A DNA stretch of 12,431 nucleotides from Roseobacter sp. (lineage in GTDB: Bacteria; Pseudomonadota; Alphaproteobacteria; Rhodobacterales; Rhodobacteraceae): positions 1 to 12,431 of the forward strand of contig JAGXHB010000132.1 in NCBI GenBank assembly GCA_024636425.1. Reading direction: 5' to 3'. How positions within the stretch are numbered: the stretch's first letter is position 1; each line of letters begins with the position of its first letter. Positions 1 through 7,041 of the stretch are shown one piece after another. Both the position numbers and the translations under genes were made by a program. The notes below the pieces were generated by a model that searched no databases, was not told where the DNA came from, and saw only the letters and a list, made by a program, of their open reading frames with translations.

Positions 1-82
1 GCAAAAGACTGAAAGCTCTGGTGCGTTTTGCCGCAATTCCCCCTTGCGCACCCGCGATTATCAGGTATTTACGCCCTCATGT

Positions 83-159
83 CGGGCTATGGCGCAGCCT
101 GGTAGCGCGTCCGTCTGGGGGACGGAAGGTCGCAGGTTCGAGTCCTGCTAGCCCGACCA
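83..159 (+). tRNA. tRNA-Pro, anticodon GGG
   Basis: The sequence folds as a complete 77-base cloverleaf. The acceptor stem pairs CGGGCTA at 83-89 with TAGCCCG at 149-155. A D-arm with GCGC/GCGC pairing follows. The anticodon stem TCCGT/ACGGA encloses the 7-base loop CTGGGGG, so the anticodon is GGG, which reads proline codons CCC and CCU. The T-arm contains GGTTCGAGTCC. The discriminator base is A156 and the 3' CCA is encoded at 157-159. No integrase gene or duplicated 3' end is visible, so there is no sign that it serves as an attachment site here. Confidence 0.97.
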
Positions 160-170
160 ACCGACATACA

Positions 171-210
171 CAAACCGCCCGCGCCTTCATCGGTGCGGGC
201 GTTTGCATTT
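171..210 (+). terminator. Hairpin terminator after tRNA-Pro
   Basis: A strong stem pairs 171-185 with 192-205 (CAAAC, one bulged C, GCCCGCGCC against GGTGCGGGC and GTTTG) around a 6-base loop, and short T-runs follow to base 210. It lies 11 bases past the tRNA CCA end, as expected for a tRNA terminator. It also sits just before dcd, so dcd may get part of its transcription by read-through. Confidence 0.6.
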
Positions 211-216
211 GAAAGG
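211..216 (+). promoter_or_regulatory. Ribosome binding site of dcd
   Basis: GAAAGG lies 7 bases before the ATG at 224. It decides that start over the in-frame TTG at 203, which would fall inside the terminator hairpin and has no ribosome binding site. Confidence 0.6.
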
Positions 217-223
217 CCCTGCC

Positions 224-1303
224 ATGACCGGCGTGATCCCCAACCAGCATATCAGCGACATGATTGCAGCAGGACAGATCACCGGCACGGTGCCGGTTGA
301 TGCGGCCCAGATCCAGCCCGCCAGTCTGGATCTGCGGCTGGGAACGGTGGCCTACCGCGTGCGCGCCTCGTTTCTGACCGGCAGGCATGCGACTGTCGCG
401 GCCCGCCTGTCCGAATTCGAGATGCACCGCGTCGATTTGAGCCAGGGCGCGGTTCTGGAAAAAGGCTGCGTCTATGTCGTGCCACTGATGGAATCACTTG
501 CCCTGCCGGACAGCGTCGGGGCCGTGGCCAACGCCAAAAGCTCGACCGGCAGGCTTGATCTGCTGACCCGTACAATCACCGACGGAGGGACTGAATTTGA
601 CCGCATCCCGCAGGGTTATACCGGCCCGCTTTATGCAGAGATCTGTCCGCGTTCGTTTTCGGTCCTTGTGCGCCCCGGCATGCGTCTCAACCAGATCAGG
701 TTCTCCACCGGCGATGCTGTGCTGGATGACGATGCTTTGCGCGCGCTCCATGCGCAGACGCCCCTTGTCAACGGTGACGCCGTCATCGACGAGGGCTTGG
801 GGTTTTCCGTAGATCTGCGCCTGCCTGACACCACACTGGTCGGATACCGCGCAAAACCGCATACAGGCGTGATCGATCTGGACAATATCGGCCACTACAT
901 CCCCGCCGACTATTGGGAGGAAGTCCACAGCGACAACGGCCAGATCATCCTCGATCCGGGTGCGTTCTATATTCTTGTCAGCCGCGAGGCCGTGACAATT
1001 CCGCCTGACTATGCAGCCGAGATGGCACCTTATCTGGCGATGGTGGGGGAATTTCGCGTGCATTACGCCGGTTTCTTCGATCCCGGCTTCGGTCATGCAT
1101 CAGTCGGCGGGGCAGGCTCCCGCGGCGTGCTCGAGGTGCGCTGTCACGAAGCGCCTTTCGTGCTGGAACATGGCCAGATCGTCGGACGGCTTGTGTACGA
1201 GCATATGGCCGCAGCACCGACCCAGCTTTACGGTGCGGGCATCGCCTCAAATTATCAGGGTCAAGGTCTCAAGCTCAGCAAGCATTTTCGCGCGGGCCGC
1301 TGA
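224..1303 (+). CDS. dcd: dCTP deaminase, double-domain form
   Basis: The 359-residue protein probably deaminates dCTP to dUTP, supplying the dUMP precursor for thymidylate in the cytosol. The N-terminal half aligns with the short enterobacterial Dcd. It has an AKSSTGRL motif (K105-S-S-T-G-R110) where Dcd carries its RSS motif, and IPQGYTGPLYAE with E139 at the place of the catalytic glutamate, then a VRPGMRLNQIRF segment. The C-terminal half repeats the fold pattern: GFFDPGFG, then GVLEVR with E304, then EHGQIVGRLVYE. This makes a tandem duplication about twice the length of E. coli Dcd (193 residues), a length I associate with alphaproteobacteria. Whether both halves are active, or one acts as dUTPase or a regulatory domain, cannot be seen. 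The start is the ATG with GAAAGG 7 bases upstream. Confidence 0.9.
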   Translation: MTGVIPNQHISDMIAAGQITGTVPVDAAQIQPASLDLRLGTVAYRVRASFLTGRHATVAARLSEFEMHRVDLSQGAVLEKGCVYVVPLMESLALPDSVGAVANAKSSTGRLDLLTRTITDGGTEFDRIPQGYTGPLYAEICPRSFSVLVRPGMRLNQIRFSTGDAVLDDDALRALHAQTPLVNGDAVIDEGLGFSVDLRLPDTTLVGYRAKPHTGVIDLDNIGHYIPADYWEEVHSDNGQIILDPGAFYILVSREAVTIPPDYAAEMAPYLAMVGEFRVHYAGFFDPGFGHASVGGAGSRGVLEVRCHEAPFVLEHGQIVGRLVYEHMAAAPTQLYGAGIASNYQGQGLKLSKHFRAGR

Positions 1304-1349
1304 TCTTCTCGCGCTTTTAAAGTGCCCGACGGGACTCGCATCAGCGCGT

Positions 1350-1364
1350 GGGGGCAGCGCCCCC
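1350..1364. terminator. GC hairpin between convergent dcd and the 76-residue ORF
   Basis: GGGGGC at 1350-1355 pairs with GCCCCC at 1359-1364 around the loop AGC. It is in the 70-base gap between the 3' ends of two converging genes, where a shared terminator would be placed. There is no T-run on either side, so it is not a classical intrinsic terminator. It could also be one copy of a dispersed GC-rich extragenic repeat. Confidence 0.35.
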
Positions 1365-1373
1365 CCTGCCACC

Positions 1374-1604
1374 TTAGAAACGGCCAAGGCGGCGCATGTT
1401 TTTCAGTGCTTTACGGGCCTGCTTGCCTTGCTCACGTCCTGCGCGTTCGCGCCGTGCGTCTTCTTCAGGAGATACCGGGGCTTGCGGCGTTGATCCGTTT
1501 TTTCCCTTGCCGATCCTTGATGCCCGATCAAAACCGACGTTGACGCCTTTGTTGATCAGCTTGCCCATCACCCGACGTACGATCATGTTGATGATCTGGT
1601 TCAT
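1374..1604 (-). CDS. Conserved-looking 76-residue protein downstream of scpB
   Basis: I do not recognise a function. The protein starts MNQIINMIVRRVMGKLINKG, a segment that would form an amphipathic helix with alternating hydrophobic and basic residues. A glycine/serine/proline-rich linker follows (about residues 34-46), then a highly charged helix rich in E, R and K ending in RRLGRF. There is no signal peptide, cysteine pair or complete membrane segment. The start chosen is the ATG at 1604, with a near-perfect GGAGGG 6 bases upstream; a longer frame to 1688 has no such site. It lies 84 bases after the scpB stop on the same strand and is probably the last gene of that operon. The basic amphipathic N-terminus would suit membrane-surface or nucleic-acid contact, but that is a guess. 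Confidence 0.75.
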   Translation of the reverse strand: MNQIINMIVRRVMGKLINKGVNVGFDRASRIGKGKNGSTPQAPVSPEEDARRERAGREQGKQARKALKNMRRLGRF

Positions 1605-1610
1605 TTCGTT

Positions 1611-1616
1611 CCCTCC
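1611..1616 (-). promoter_or_regulatory. Ribosome binding site of the 76-residue ORF
   Basis: On the minus strand GGAGGG lies 6 bases before the ATG at 1604. It is the strongest Shine-Dalgarno match in the window. It supports this small gene being real and fixes its start inside the longer open frame. Confidence 0.75.
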
Positions 1617-1688
1617 ATTCTGGCGCAAACGCGCCGCAGTCTCGTGTAATATAGCAGTCAATGCGGCGATTTTCAGGCCTGGGGCCAT

Positions 1689-2345
1689 TTAATCCTCGAA
1701 AAGTTCGCTTTGACCTTCGGTCGCTTCCATCTCGTCTTCGTCGCTGTCCAGCACCGGAAGCCCGCCAAAGGCGGGGCGGTTTTCCAGCAGGCCAGCCGAC
1801 CGCAATTCCTTGAGCCCCGGCAGATCACGCGGGCTTTCCAGACCGAAATGCGCCAGAAACTCTTGTGTCACGACAAATGTCACAGGCCGGCCCGGCGTCA
1901 TCTTGCGGCGACCAAAGCGGATCCAGTCCAGCTCCAGCAACTGGTCCAGCGTGCCGCGCGACACGGAGACGCCACGGATCTCCTCGATCTCGGCGCGGGT
2001 GGTTGGCTGGTGATAGGCGATGATCGCCAACGTCTCGATCGCCGCCCGCGACAGTTTGCGCGTTTCGACGGTTTCCTTTTGCATCAGATATCCGAGATCT
2101 GCGGCAGTCCGCAGGGCATAGGCATCGCCCACCCTGACAACTTGCACACCGCGTCCATCATACCGTTTGCGCAGATGCACCATCGCTTCGGCTGCGTCAC
2201 ATCCATGCGGCAGACGCGCTTCGATCTCGCGCAGGGTGATGGGCTCTGCGACCGCAAAAAGGATCGCTTCCAGCATGCGCTCCTGCTCTGCCATGGGGGG
2301 CGCGTCGAACAGGCTTTCTTCTTTGTGGTCCACCGCTTCAGTCAC
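1689..2345 (-). CDS. scpB: Segregation and condensation protein B
   Basis: This 218-residue protein is the ScpB (kleisin-binding) subunit of the SMC-ScpAB condensin, which compacts and separates newly replicated chromosomes. The N-terminal winged helix contains LEAILFAVAEPITLREIEARL (about residues 25-45). The second winged helix holds the diagnostic ETLAIIAYHQPTTRAEIEEI run, with RGVSVSRGTLDQLLELDWI and GRPVTFVVTQEFLAHFGL following. Length is usual for the family. The acidic tail after about residue 195 is variable in other ScpB proteins. It starts with GTG at 2345, and the first 8 bases overlap the end of scpA (GTGACTGA), so translation is likely coupled and the two subunits made in step. 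smc is not in this window. Confidence 0.95.
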   Translation of the reverse strand: MTEAVDHKEESLFDAPPMAEQERMLEAILFAVAEPITLREIEARLPHGCDAAEAMVHLRKRYDGRGVQVVRVGDAYALRTAADLGYLMQKETVETRKLSRAAIETLAIIAYHQPTTRAEIEEIRGVSVSRGTLDQLLELDWIRFGRRKMTPGRPVTFVVTQEFLAHFGLESPRDLPGLKELRSAGLLENRPAFGGLPVLDSDEDEMEATEGQSELFED

Positions 2346-3132
2346 GCTGTCGCTCTTTTCTGCGGACCTCGATCGGCGCGAAAAGCGCGGATTGACGGAT
2401 TTCCATATGCCCTTCCTTTACCAGCTCAAGCGAAGCCGCGAACGTGGCTGCTGTTGCCGATCTGCGCATCACCGGATCCTCCCCCCATCCATCGGGCAGA
2501 TAGGCGGTCAGGTCACCCCATTCACCGGCAAAGCCCATCAGACCGCGCATCCGCTCGAGCGCCTGTTCCATCGTAAAGACCTTCTCGCGGTCCATCACGA
2601 AGGGCCGGAAATCATCGCGGGTGCGGATGCGGGCATAGGCCTGCATCAGGTCCAGAAGGGTTGCTGTATAGGTCACGCGGCGGGTCCGCTCGACCTCGTG
2701 GGTCTGGCCGCGCGCAAAGAAATCACGCCCCAACTGGTCGCGCGCCATCAGCCGTGCCGCCGCATCACGCATCGCTTGCAAGCGTTCAAGCTGAAACGCT
2801 AGATGCGCCGCCAGCTCCTCCCCCGAGGGGCCTTCTTCCGTAGGGTCGGGCGGCAAAAGCAGCCGTGATTTAAGGAATGCCAACCATGCCGCCATGACCA
2901 GATAATCAGCGGCCAGTTCCAGCCGCAACGCCTTGGCCTTTTCGACAAACAGCAGATATTGCCGCGCCAGTTGCAATACCGAGATTTTGCGCAGGTCGAC
3001 CTTTTGTGTCCGGCTGAGAGTCAGCAACAGGTCAAGGGGCCCCTCGAAGCCGTCGACATCGACGATCAGGGCTTCGGCGGCCAGCCTTTCGGCTACCGTT
3101 GTCTGGTCTTCCTTGAACAGCGTTTCAGCCAT
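2338..3132 (-). CDS. scpA: Segregation and condensation protein A (kleisin)
   Basis: This 264-residue protein is the kleisin that bridges the SMC heads and binds ScpB in the bacterial condensin complex on the nucleoid. The family signature FEGPLDLLLTL is present near residues 30-40, followed by KVDLRKISVLQLARQYL and AADYLVMAAWLAFLKSRLLLP, all typical of ScpA. A C-terminal winged-helix segment follows, ending near KEGHMEIRQ. The start is the ATG at 3132, whose first 8 bases (ATGGCTGA) overlap the nagZ stop, with GGGGA 5 bases upstream. A longer frame reaches 3159 but lies inside nagZ and would add residues unlike the family. Coupled with nagZ upstream and scpB downstream. Confidence 0.95.
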   Translation of the reverse strand: MAETLFKEDQTTVAERLAAEALIVDVDGFEGPLDLLLTLSRTQKVDLRKISVLQLARQYLLFVEKAKALRLELAADYLVMAAWLAFLKSRLLLPPDPTEEGPSGEELAAHLAFQLERLQAMRDAAARLMARDQLGRDFFARGQTHEVERTRRVTYTATLLDLMQAYARIRTRDDFRPFVMDREKVFTMEQALERMRGLMGFAGEWGDLTAYLPDGWGEDPVMRRSATAATFAASLELVKEGHMEIRQSALFAPIEVRRKERQRD

Positions 3133-4129
3133 GCATATCCCCGCCCAACAGCGTTGCAAGCTTCGCAGTCAGGGCGGAAATGTCAATGTCGTCCGGGGCT
3201 CTGCGCGCTGCGATTGCGCGCTCGGCGCGTGTCTGGGCGGCATCTGTCATCTCGCCTGCAGCCTCTGCGACACGCGCACGGTCGGCAAGCGGGGCGTTGC
3301 AGTAAAGCACAACATCGCAGCCTGCCCCCAACGCATCGCGCGCGATCTGGTCGACATCGCCCGCAAGCGCCTTCATCGAGATGTCATCGGTCATGATCAG
3401 GTTGTCAAACCCGATCTCGTTCCGGATCAGGTGCATCATGACCGGCGACAGCGTCGCAGGGCGCGTGTCAATCGCGTCGTAAACCAGATGCGCCGTCATC
3501 CCCATAGGCAGATCGTTCAGTGCCTTGAAGGGGGAGAAGTCATGTGCGGCCAGTGCGTCATGCGTGGCCTCCACCAACGGCAGATCAAAGTGGCTGTCCA
3601 TCGTCGCGCGCCCGTGTCCCGGCATGTGTTTGACCACAGGCAGCACGCCGCCATCCAGCATCCCGTCGGCGGCAGCCCGGCCCAGGCGGGCAACATCGCC
3701 TGCATCTTCGCCATAACAGCGGTTGCGCAGAAAGGGATGGGTATCGGGGCCCGCGAGATCGACCATCGGCGCACAGTTGCTGTCGATGCCAACGCCCCAA
3801 AGCTCGGCCGCGATCAAACGGAAACGCAGATACATCGCTTCGGGGGCGGCGTCGCCGGCGGCGCGCACGAAATCAAGCGGGGCTGTCCAGTCCGTCCAGA
3901 CCGGCGCGCGCAGACGCTGGACCCGCCCGCCTTCCTGATCGACGGTGATCACGGCATCATGGCCTGCCGCCTCGCGCAGGTCGGCGCAAAGGGCGCGCAC
4001 CTGATCGGGCGTATCGATGTTGCGCGCAAAGAGGATAAAGCCAAAAGGTCTGACGGCACGAAACAGCGCCTTCTCCTCGGCCGTCAGCACCAGACCTTCG
4101 GCATCAAGGATCGTTGCGCCGAAACGCAT
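3125..4129 (-). CDS. nagZ: Beta-N-acetylhexosaminidase, glycoside hydrolase family 3
   Basis: NagZ removes N-acetylglucosamine from GlcNAc-1,6-anhydro-muropeptides in the cytosol during peptidoglycan recycling. The 334-residue protein has the usual single-domain NagZ length and no signal peptide. Its signature KHMPGHGRATMDSH runs from K167, with D178 and H180 at the family's Asp-His acid/base pair. The nucleophile motif TDDISM places the catalytic aspartate at D248. The N-terminal ADLREAAGHDAVITVDQEGGRVQRL also fits the family. The ATG at 4129 shares one base with the TGA of the SPOR gene (TGATG), and its 3' end overlaps scpA. In other bacteria NagZ products feed beta-lactamase induction; no ampR or ampC is present here. 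Confidence 0.95.
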   Translation of the reverse strand: MRFGATILDAEGLVLTAEEKALFRAVRPFGFILFARNIDTPDQVRALCADLREAAGHDAVITVDQEGGRVQRLRAPVWTDWTAPLDFVRAAGDAAPEAMYLRFRLIAAELWGVGIDSNCAPMVDLAGPDTHPFLRNRCYGEDAGDVARLGRAAADGMLDGGVLPVVKHMPGHGRATMDSHFDLPLVEATHDALAAHDFSPFKALNDLPMGMTAHLVYDAIDTRPATLSPVMMHLIRNEIGFDNLIMTDDISMKALAGDVDQIARDALGAGCDVVLYCNAPLADRARVAEAAGEMTDAAQTRAERAIAARRAPDDIDISALTAKLATLLGGDMHG

Positions 4130-5157
4130 CAGCGCGTCACGACAGGGATACAGTCCGCATTCTCCGCGACCAGCGCAGAACAGAACCGGCGCGCATCGGC
4201 GATGTCGGAAAATCCGTGGGCGCGCAACCGGTAGAACGTACGCCCGCCGCTGCTTGCTTCCTGAATGATGCGCGATTTGCCATCAAGGTAGGCCCCGAAA
4301 CGCCCGTTGAGTGTATCCCACTGAGCGCGTGCGATGTCGGGCGTATCAAACGCACCAAGCTGTACCAGCCGCGTTCCGGCCGGCAGCGTATCGGCAGAAA
4401 GCTCCTCCACAGGCGCGCGCGCAGCTTCGGGAACAAAGGACGCAGGTGTCACCTCGGCGCGCACACCGGGACGTGTTTTAGGGCGCAAGGATGATTTCAC
4501 GCCCGGCTCTTCCACCATGGCGACGGCAACAGCATTCGACACCGCCATCTCAAGCGGATCGCTATCGAGCGTCAGGCTGGCTTCGATCGGCTCCATAGCG
4601 CCTTCTTCGTCTTCCATCGGGTTGATGCCGGCGGTCAGTTCGGCAACCAGACTGTCGACATTGCCGGACTGAAGCGCGGCGGAGACGTCCGGACCAGGTT
4701 TGGACGGGGCTTCATCCTCTGAGGCGGCTTCATCCTTTGACGTGGACTCAACCTGTGGCTCAGGTGCAACCATCGAGACGAAAGTGGGCTGGTCCTCTTC
4801 GGTAAGATCAAGCGGTTGAGGGGCCAAAATCAACTGATCAGCCAGCTTGCTTGCCGTGCCTTCCGAGGCAACAGCATTGACTGAAAGACCCTGATGATCG
4901 GCCAGTTGACCGCCCGGATTTTCGGGGCGCACCCGCATCTCTCCGGCTGCCGCACGCACCACCGGAATACCGGTCACATCGCGCACCAACAGCTTGTAGC
5001 CCCAGACCCCGATGCCGATAATGAGGGCGACAGACATCGCAGCCCCGGCTGCATTTGTAAGCTTTGTCAAAGGCTTGGACTGCGGCTGCACCTCTCCGAG
5101 GTAATCGGATTCAGGGACATTGCCCCCGCCACGGGGGTAGGACGTGTAATCTGCCAT
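4129..5157 (-). CDS. Single-pass membrane protein with C-terminal SPOR domain
   Basis: The protein has 342 residues. The N-terminus is cytoplasmic and rich in Gly, Pro, Tyr and Ser. One membrane helix follows (about 36-58, AAGAAMSVALIIGIGVWGYKL). A long acidic, low-complexity periplasmic linker spans about 60-255. The C-terminal SPOR domain runs from TRLVQLGAFDTPDIARAQ to the end, with the characteristic QLGAF, FYRLR and ADARRFC elements. SPOR domains bind glycan strands lacking stem peptides, which are enriched at the division septum, so it probably acts at the septum, in the manner of FtsN or DedD. The linker contains a near-repeat EAASEDEAPSK. GAGG lies about 8 bases before the ATG. It precedes nagZ with a one-base overlap, which places a septal wall-binding protein together with a wall-recycling enzyme. 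Confidence 0.88.
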   Translation of the reverse strand: MADYTSYPRGGGNVPESDYLGEVQPQSKPLTKLTNAAGAAMSVALIIGIGVWGYKLLVRDVTGIPVVRAAAGEMRVRPENPGGQLADHQGLSVNAVASEGTASKLADQLILAPQPLDLTEEDQPTFVSMVAPEPQVESTSKDEAASEDEAPSKPGPDVSAALQSGNVDSLVAELTAGINPMEDEEGAMEPIEASLTLDSDPLEMAVSNAVAVAMVEEPGVKSSLRPKTRPGVRAEVTPASFVPEAARAPVEELSADTLPAGTRLVQLGAFDTPDIARAQWDTLNGRFGAYLDGKSRIIQEASSGGRTFYRLRAHGFSDIADARRFCSALVAENADCIPVVTR

Positions 5158-5232
5158 CTCTGCCTCACTGCCCGCTGCTCGTTCAATCGGCGCGGGTCTG
5201 TTCGATGAATTGCCTGCCGTGCGGGTGTGCGT

Positions 5233-6975
5233 TTATCGCATCTCTTCCGCTGGTGTGACGCCGAGAATACCAAGACCTGACGCGATTACAATCGCTGTGG
5301 CACGCGCAAGGGCAATTTTTGCCTGCGATGTTGCCGGATCGTCCTGCAAGAAACGCAAGGACGACACATCATTGCCCCGGTTCCAAAGCCCGTGAAAATC
5401 GCCCGCCAGTTCATAGAGGTAGAAGGCGATCCGGTGCGGCTCGTTGCTGCGCGCCGCCGTTTCGACCATGCGTGGCCATTCCGCCAGCTTTGCCGCCAGC
5501 TTCAGCTCCGCCTCGTGATCCAGCAGCCCCAGATCGGCCGCCTGCAAGGTGGCATCGTCGGTCGCAACGCCAGCCTCAGCCGCCTTTCGCATAACGGAGT
5601 TCACCCGTGCATGCGCGTATTGCACATAGAACACAGGGTTCTCGCGCGACTGCTCAAGCACTTTGGCGAAGTCGAAATCCAGCATTGCGTCATTCTTGCG
5701 GGTCAACATCACAAAGCGCGTAACGTCGGCACCCACCTGATCGACCACATCGCGCAGGGTCACGAATGTCCCTGCCCTCTTGGACATCTTGAATTCCTTG
5801 CCGTTCTGGAAAAGCTTCACCAGCTGCGTCAACTTGATATCAAGCGACACCGTGCCCCCCGACAGCGCCGACACTGCCGCCTTCATCCGTTTGACATAGC
5901 CGCCATGATCCGCGCCAAAGACATCGATCAGCATGTCGAACCCGCGCTGCACCTTGTCATAGTGATAGGCGATGTCAGGCGCGAAATAGGTCCAGCCGCC
6001 GTCCGATTTCATCACTGGACGGTCGACATCGTCACCATGTGCGGTGGACTTGAAAAGGGTCTGTTCGCGCGGTTCCCAATCCTCGGGCAGCTTGCCCTTC
6101 GGTGGCTCCAGCACGCCTTCATAGATCAGCCCCTTGGATTTCAGATCCTCGATCGCCGCTTCGATCTTGCCCGTGCCGTAAAGCGACTTTTCGGAATAGA
6201 ACACGTCCATCTCGACGCCGAGCGAGGCCAGATCGGCGCGGATCAGCTTCATCATCTCGTCGGTGGCAAAGTTGCGCACATCCTCGAGCCAGACACTTTC
6301 GTCCTGACCGATATAGGCGTCGCCCACCTTGGTTTTCAGCGCTTCGCCCACGTCGATCAGGTAATCGCCGGGATACGTCCCCTCGGGCCAGTCGACACTC
6401 AGATCATGCGCCTCAAGATAGCGGTTGTAGACGGACCGGGCCAGCACATCGACCTGCGCGCCCCCATCGTTGATGTAATATTCGCGCGTGACATCAAATC
6501 CCGCGAAATCCAGCAGGCTGGCGAGCGCATCTCCGAAGACCGCGCCCCGTGTGTGACCCACATGCAGCGGCCCCGTCGGGTTGGCCGAGACATATTCAAC
6601 GTTGACCCGCTTGCCGGCACCCAGATCACCGCGGCCATACTCTGTTCCCTGTGCCAGAACCGCGCCCACAAGCCCCTGCCAGACAGATGCATCCAAGCGC
6701 AGGTTCAAAAACCCCGGTCCCGCCACGTCGACGCGCGTGATGCGGGGATCCTCCCCCAGCTTTTCCGCCAGCTTATCGGCAATCTCGCGCGGCTTCATGC
6801 CTGCGGGCTTGGCCAGCACCATCGCGGCGTTGGTCGCCATGTCGCCGTGCGACGGATCGCGCGGTGGCTCGACCGTGATGGCATCCTGGTTCAGGCCTTG
6901 CGGCAAAAACCCGTCGGCCACCAGCGCATCAAGCGTGGACAGAACGAGGGTGCGAATATCGGAAAATAGGTTCAT
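5233..6975 (-). CDS. argS: Arginine-tRNA ligase
   Basis: This 580-residue class I aminoacyl-tRNA synthetase charges tRNA-Arg with arginine at the expense of ATP. It has the ArgS N-terminal Add-1 domain, then the HIGH-type motif in SANPTGPLHVGHTRGAVFGD (H138-V-G-H141), which is the ArgS version. The KMSKS-type loop reads KMSKR at 396-400, followed by AGTFVTLRDV. The DALR anticodon-binding domain at the C-terminus includes FYVQYAHARVNSVMRKA and ends LGVTPAEEMR, typical for the enzyme. Length is normal. AAGGAAG lies 6 bases before the ATG. It is 65 bases downstream of dgt and 75 bases upstream of the SPOR gene on the same strand, so it is likely transcribed with them. Confidence 0.97.
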   Translation of the reverse strand: MNLFSDIRTLVLSTLDALVADGFLPQGLNQDAITVEPPRDPSHGDMATNAAMVLAKPAGMKPREIADKLAEKLGEDPRITRVDVAGPGFLNLRLDASVWQGLVGAVLAQGTEYGRGDLGAGKRVNVEYVSANPTGPLHVGHTRGAVFGDALASLLDFAGFDVTREYYINDGGAQVDVLARSVYNRYLEAHDLSVDWPEGTYPGDYLIDVGEALKTKVGDAYIGQDESVWLEDVRNFATDEMMKLIRADLASLGVEMDVFYSEKSLYGTGKIEAAIEDLKSKGLIYEGVLEPPKGKLPEDWEPREQTLFKSTAHGDDVDRPVMKSDGGWTYFAPDIAYHYDKVQRGFDMLIDVFGADHGGYVKRMKAAVSALSGGTVSLDIKLTQLVKLFQNGKEFKMSKRAGTFVTLRDVVDQVGADVTRFVMLTRKNDAMLDFDFAKVLEQSRENPVFYVQYAHARVNSVMRKAAEAGVATDDATLQAADLGLLDHEAELKLAAKLAEWPRMVETAARSNEPHRIAFYLYELAGDFHGLWNRGNDVSSLRFLQDDPATSQAKIALARATAIVIASGLGILGVTPAEEMR

Positions 6976-7041
6976 CTGGGGCTTCCTTCGGCTTGGGTGC
7001 CTGTATCACCTGAAAAAGCGCCGACATTCAAGCGGTGACAT

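Noticed and set aside
83..159. tRNA-Pro as an integration site for a mobile element
   Set aside because: No integrase, no repeated 3' tRNA segment and no phage or plasmid genes in the window; genes on the right are core functions.
203..223. TTG start of dcd seven codons upstream
   Set aside because: It lies in the tRNA terminator hairpin and has no ribosome binding site; the ATG at 224 has GAAAGG at proper spacing.
5392..6969. A 525-codon plus-strand open frame opposite argS
   Set aside because: It is fully antisense to argS, which has complete motifs. It is a by-product of high GC content and lacks a ribosome binding site or recognisable domain. The same holds for long open frames opposite nagZ/scpA (2933-4234), scpB (1710-2576), dgt (7492-8211) and the 354-residue gene (8940-9824).
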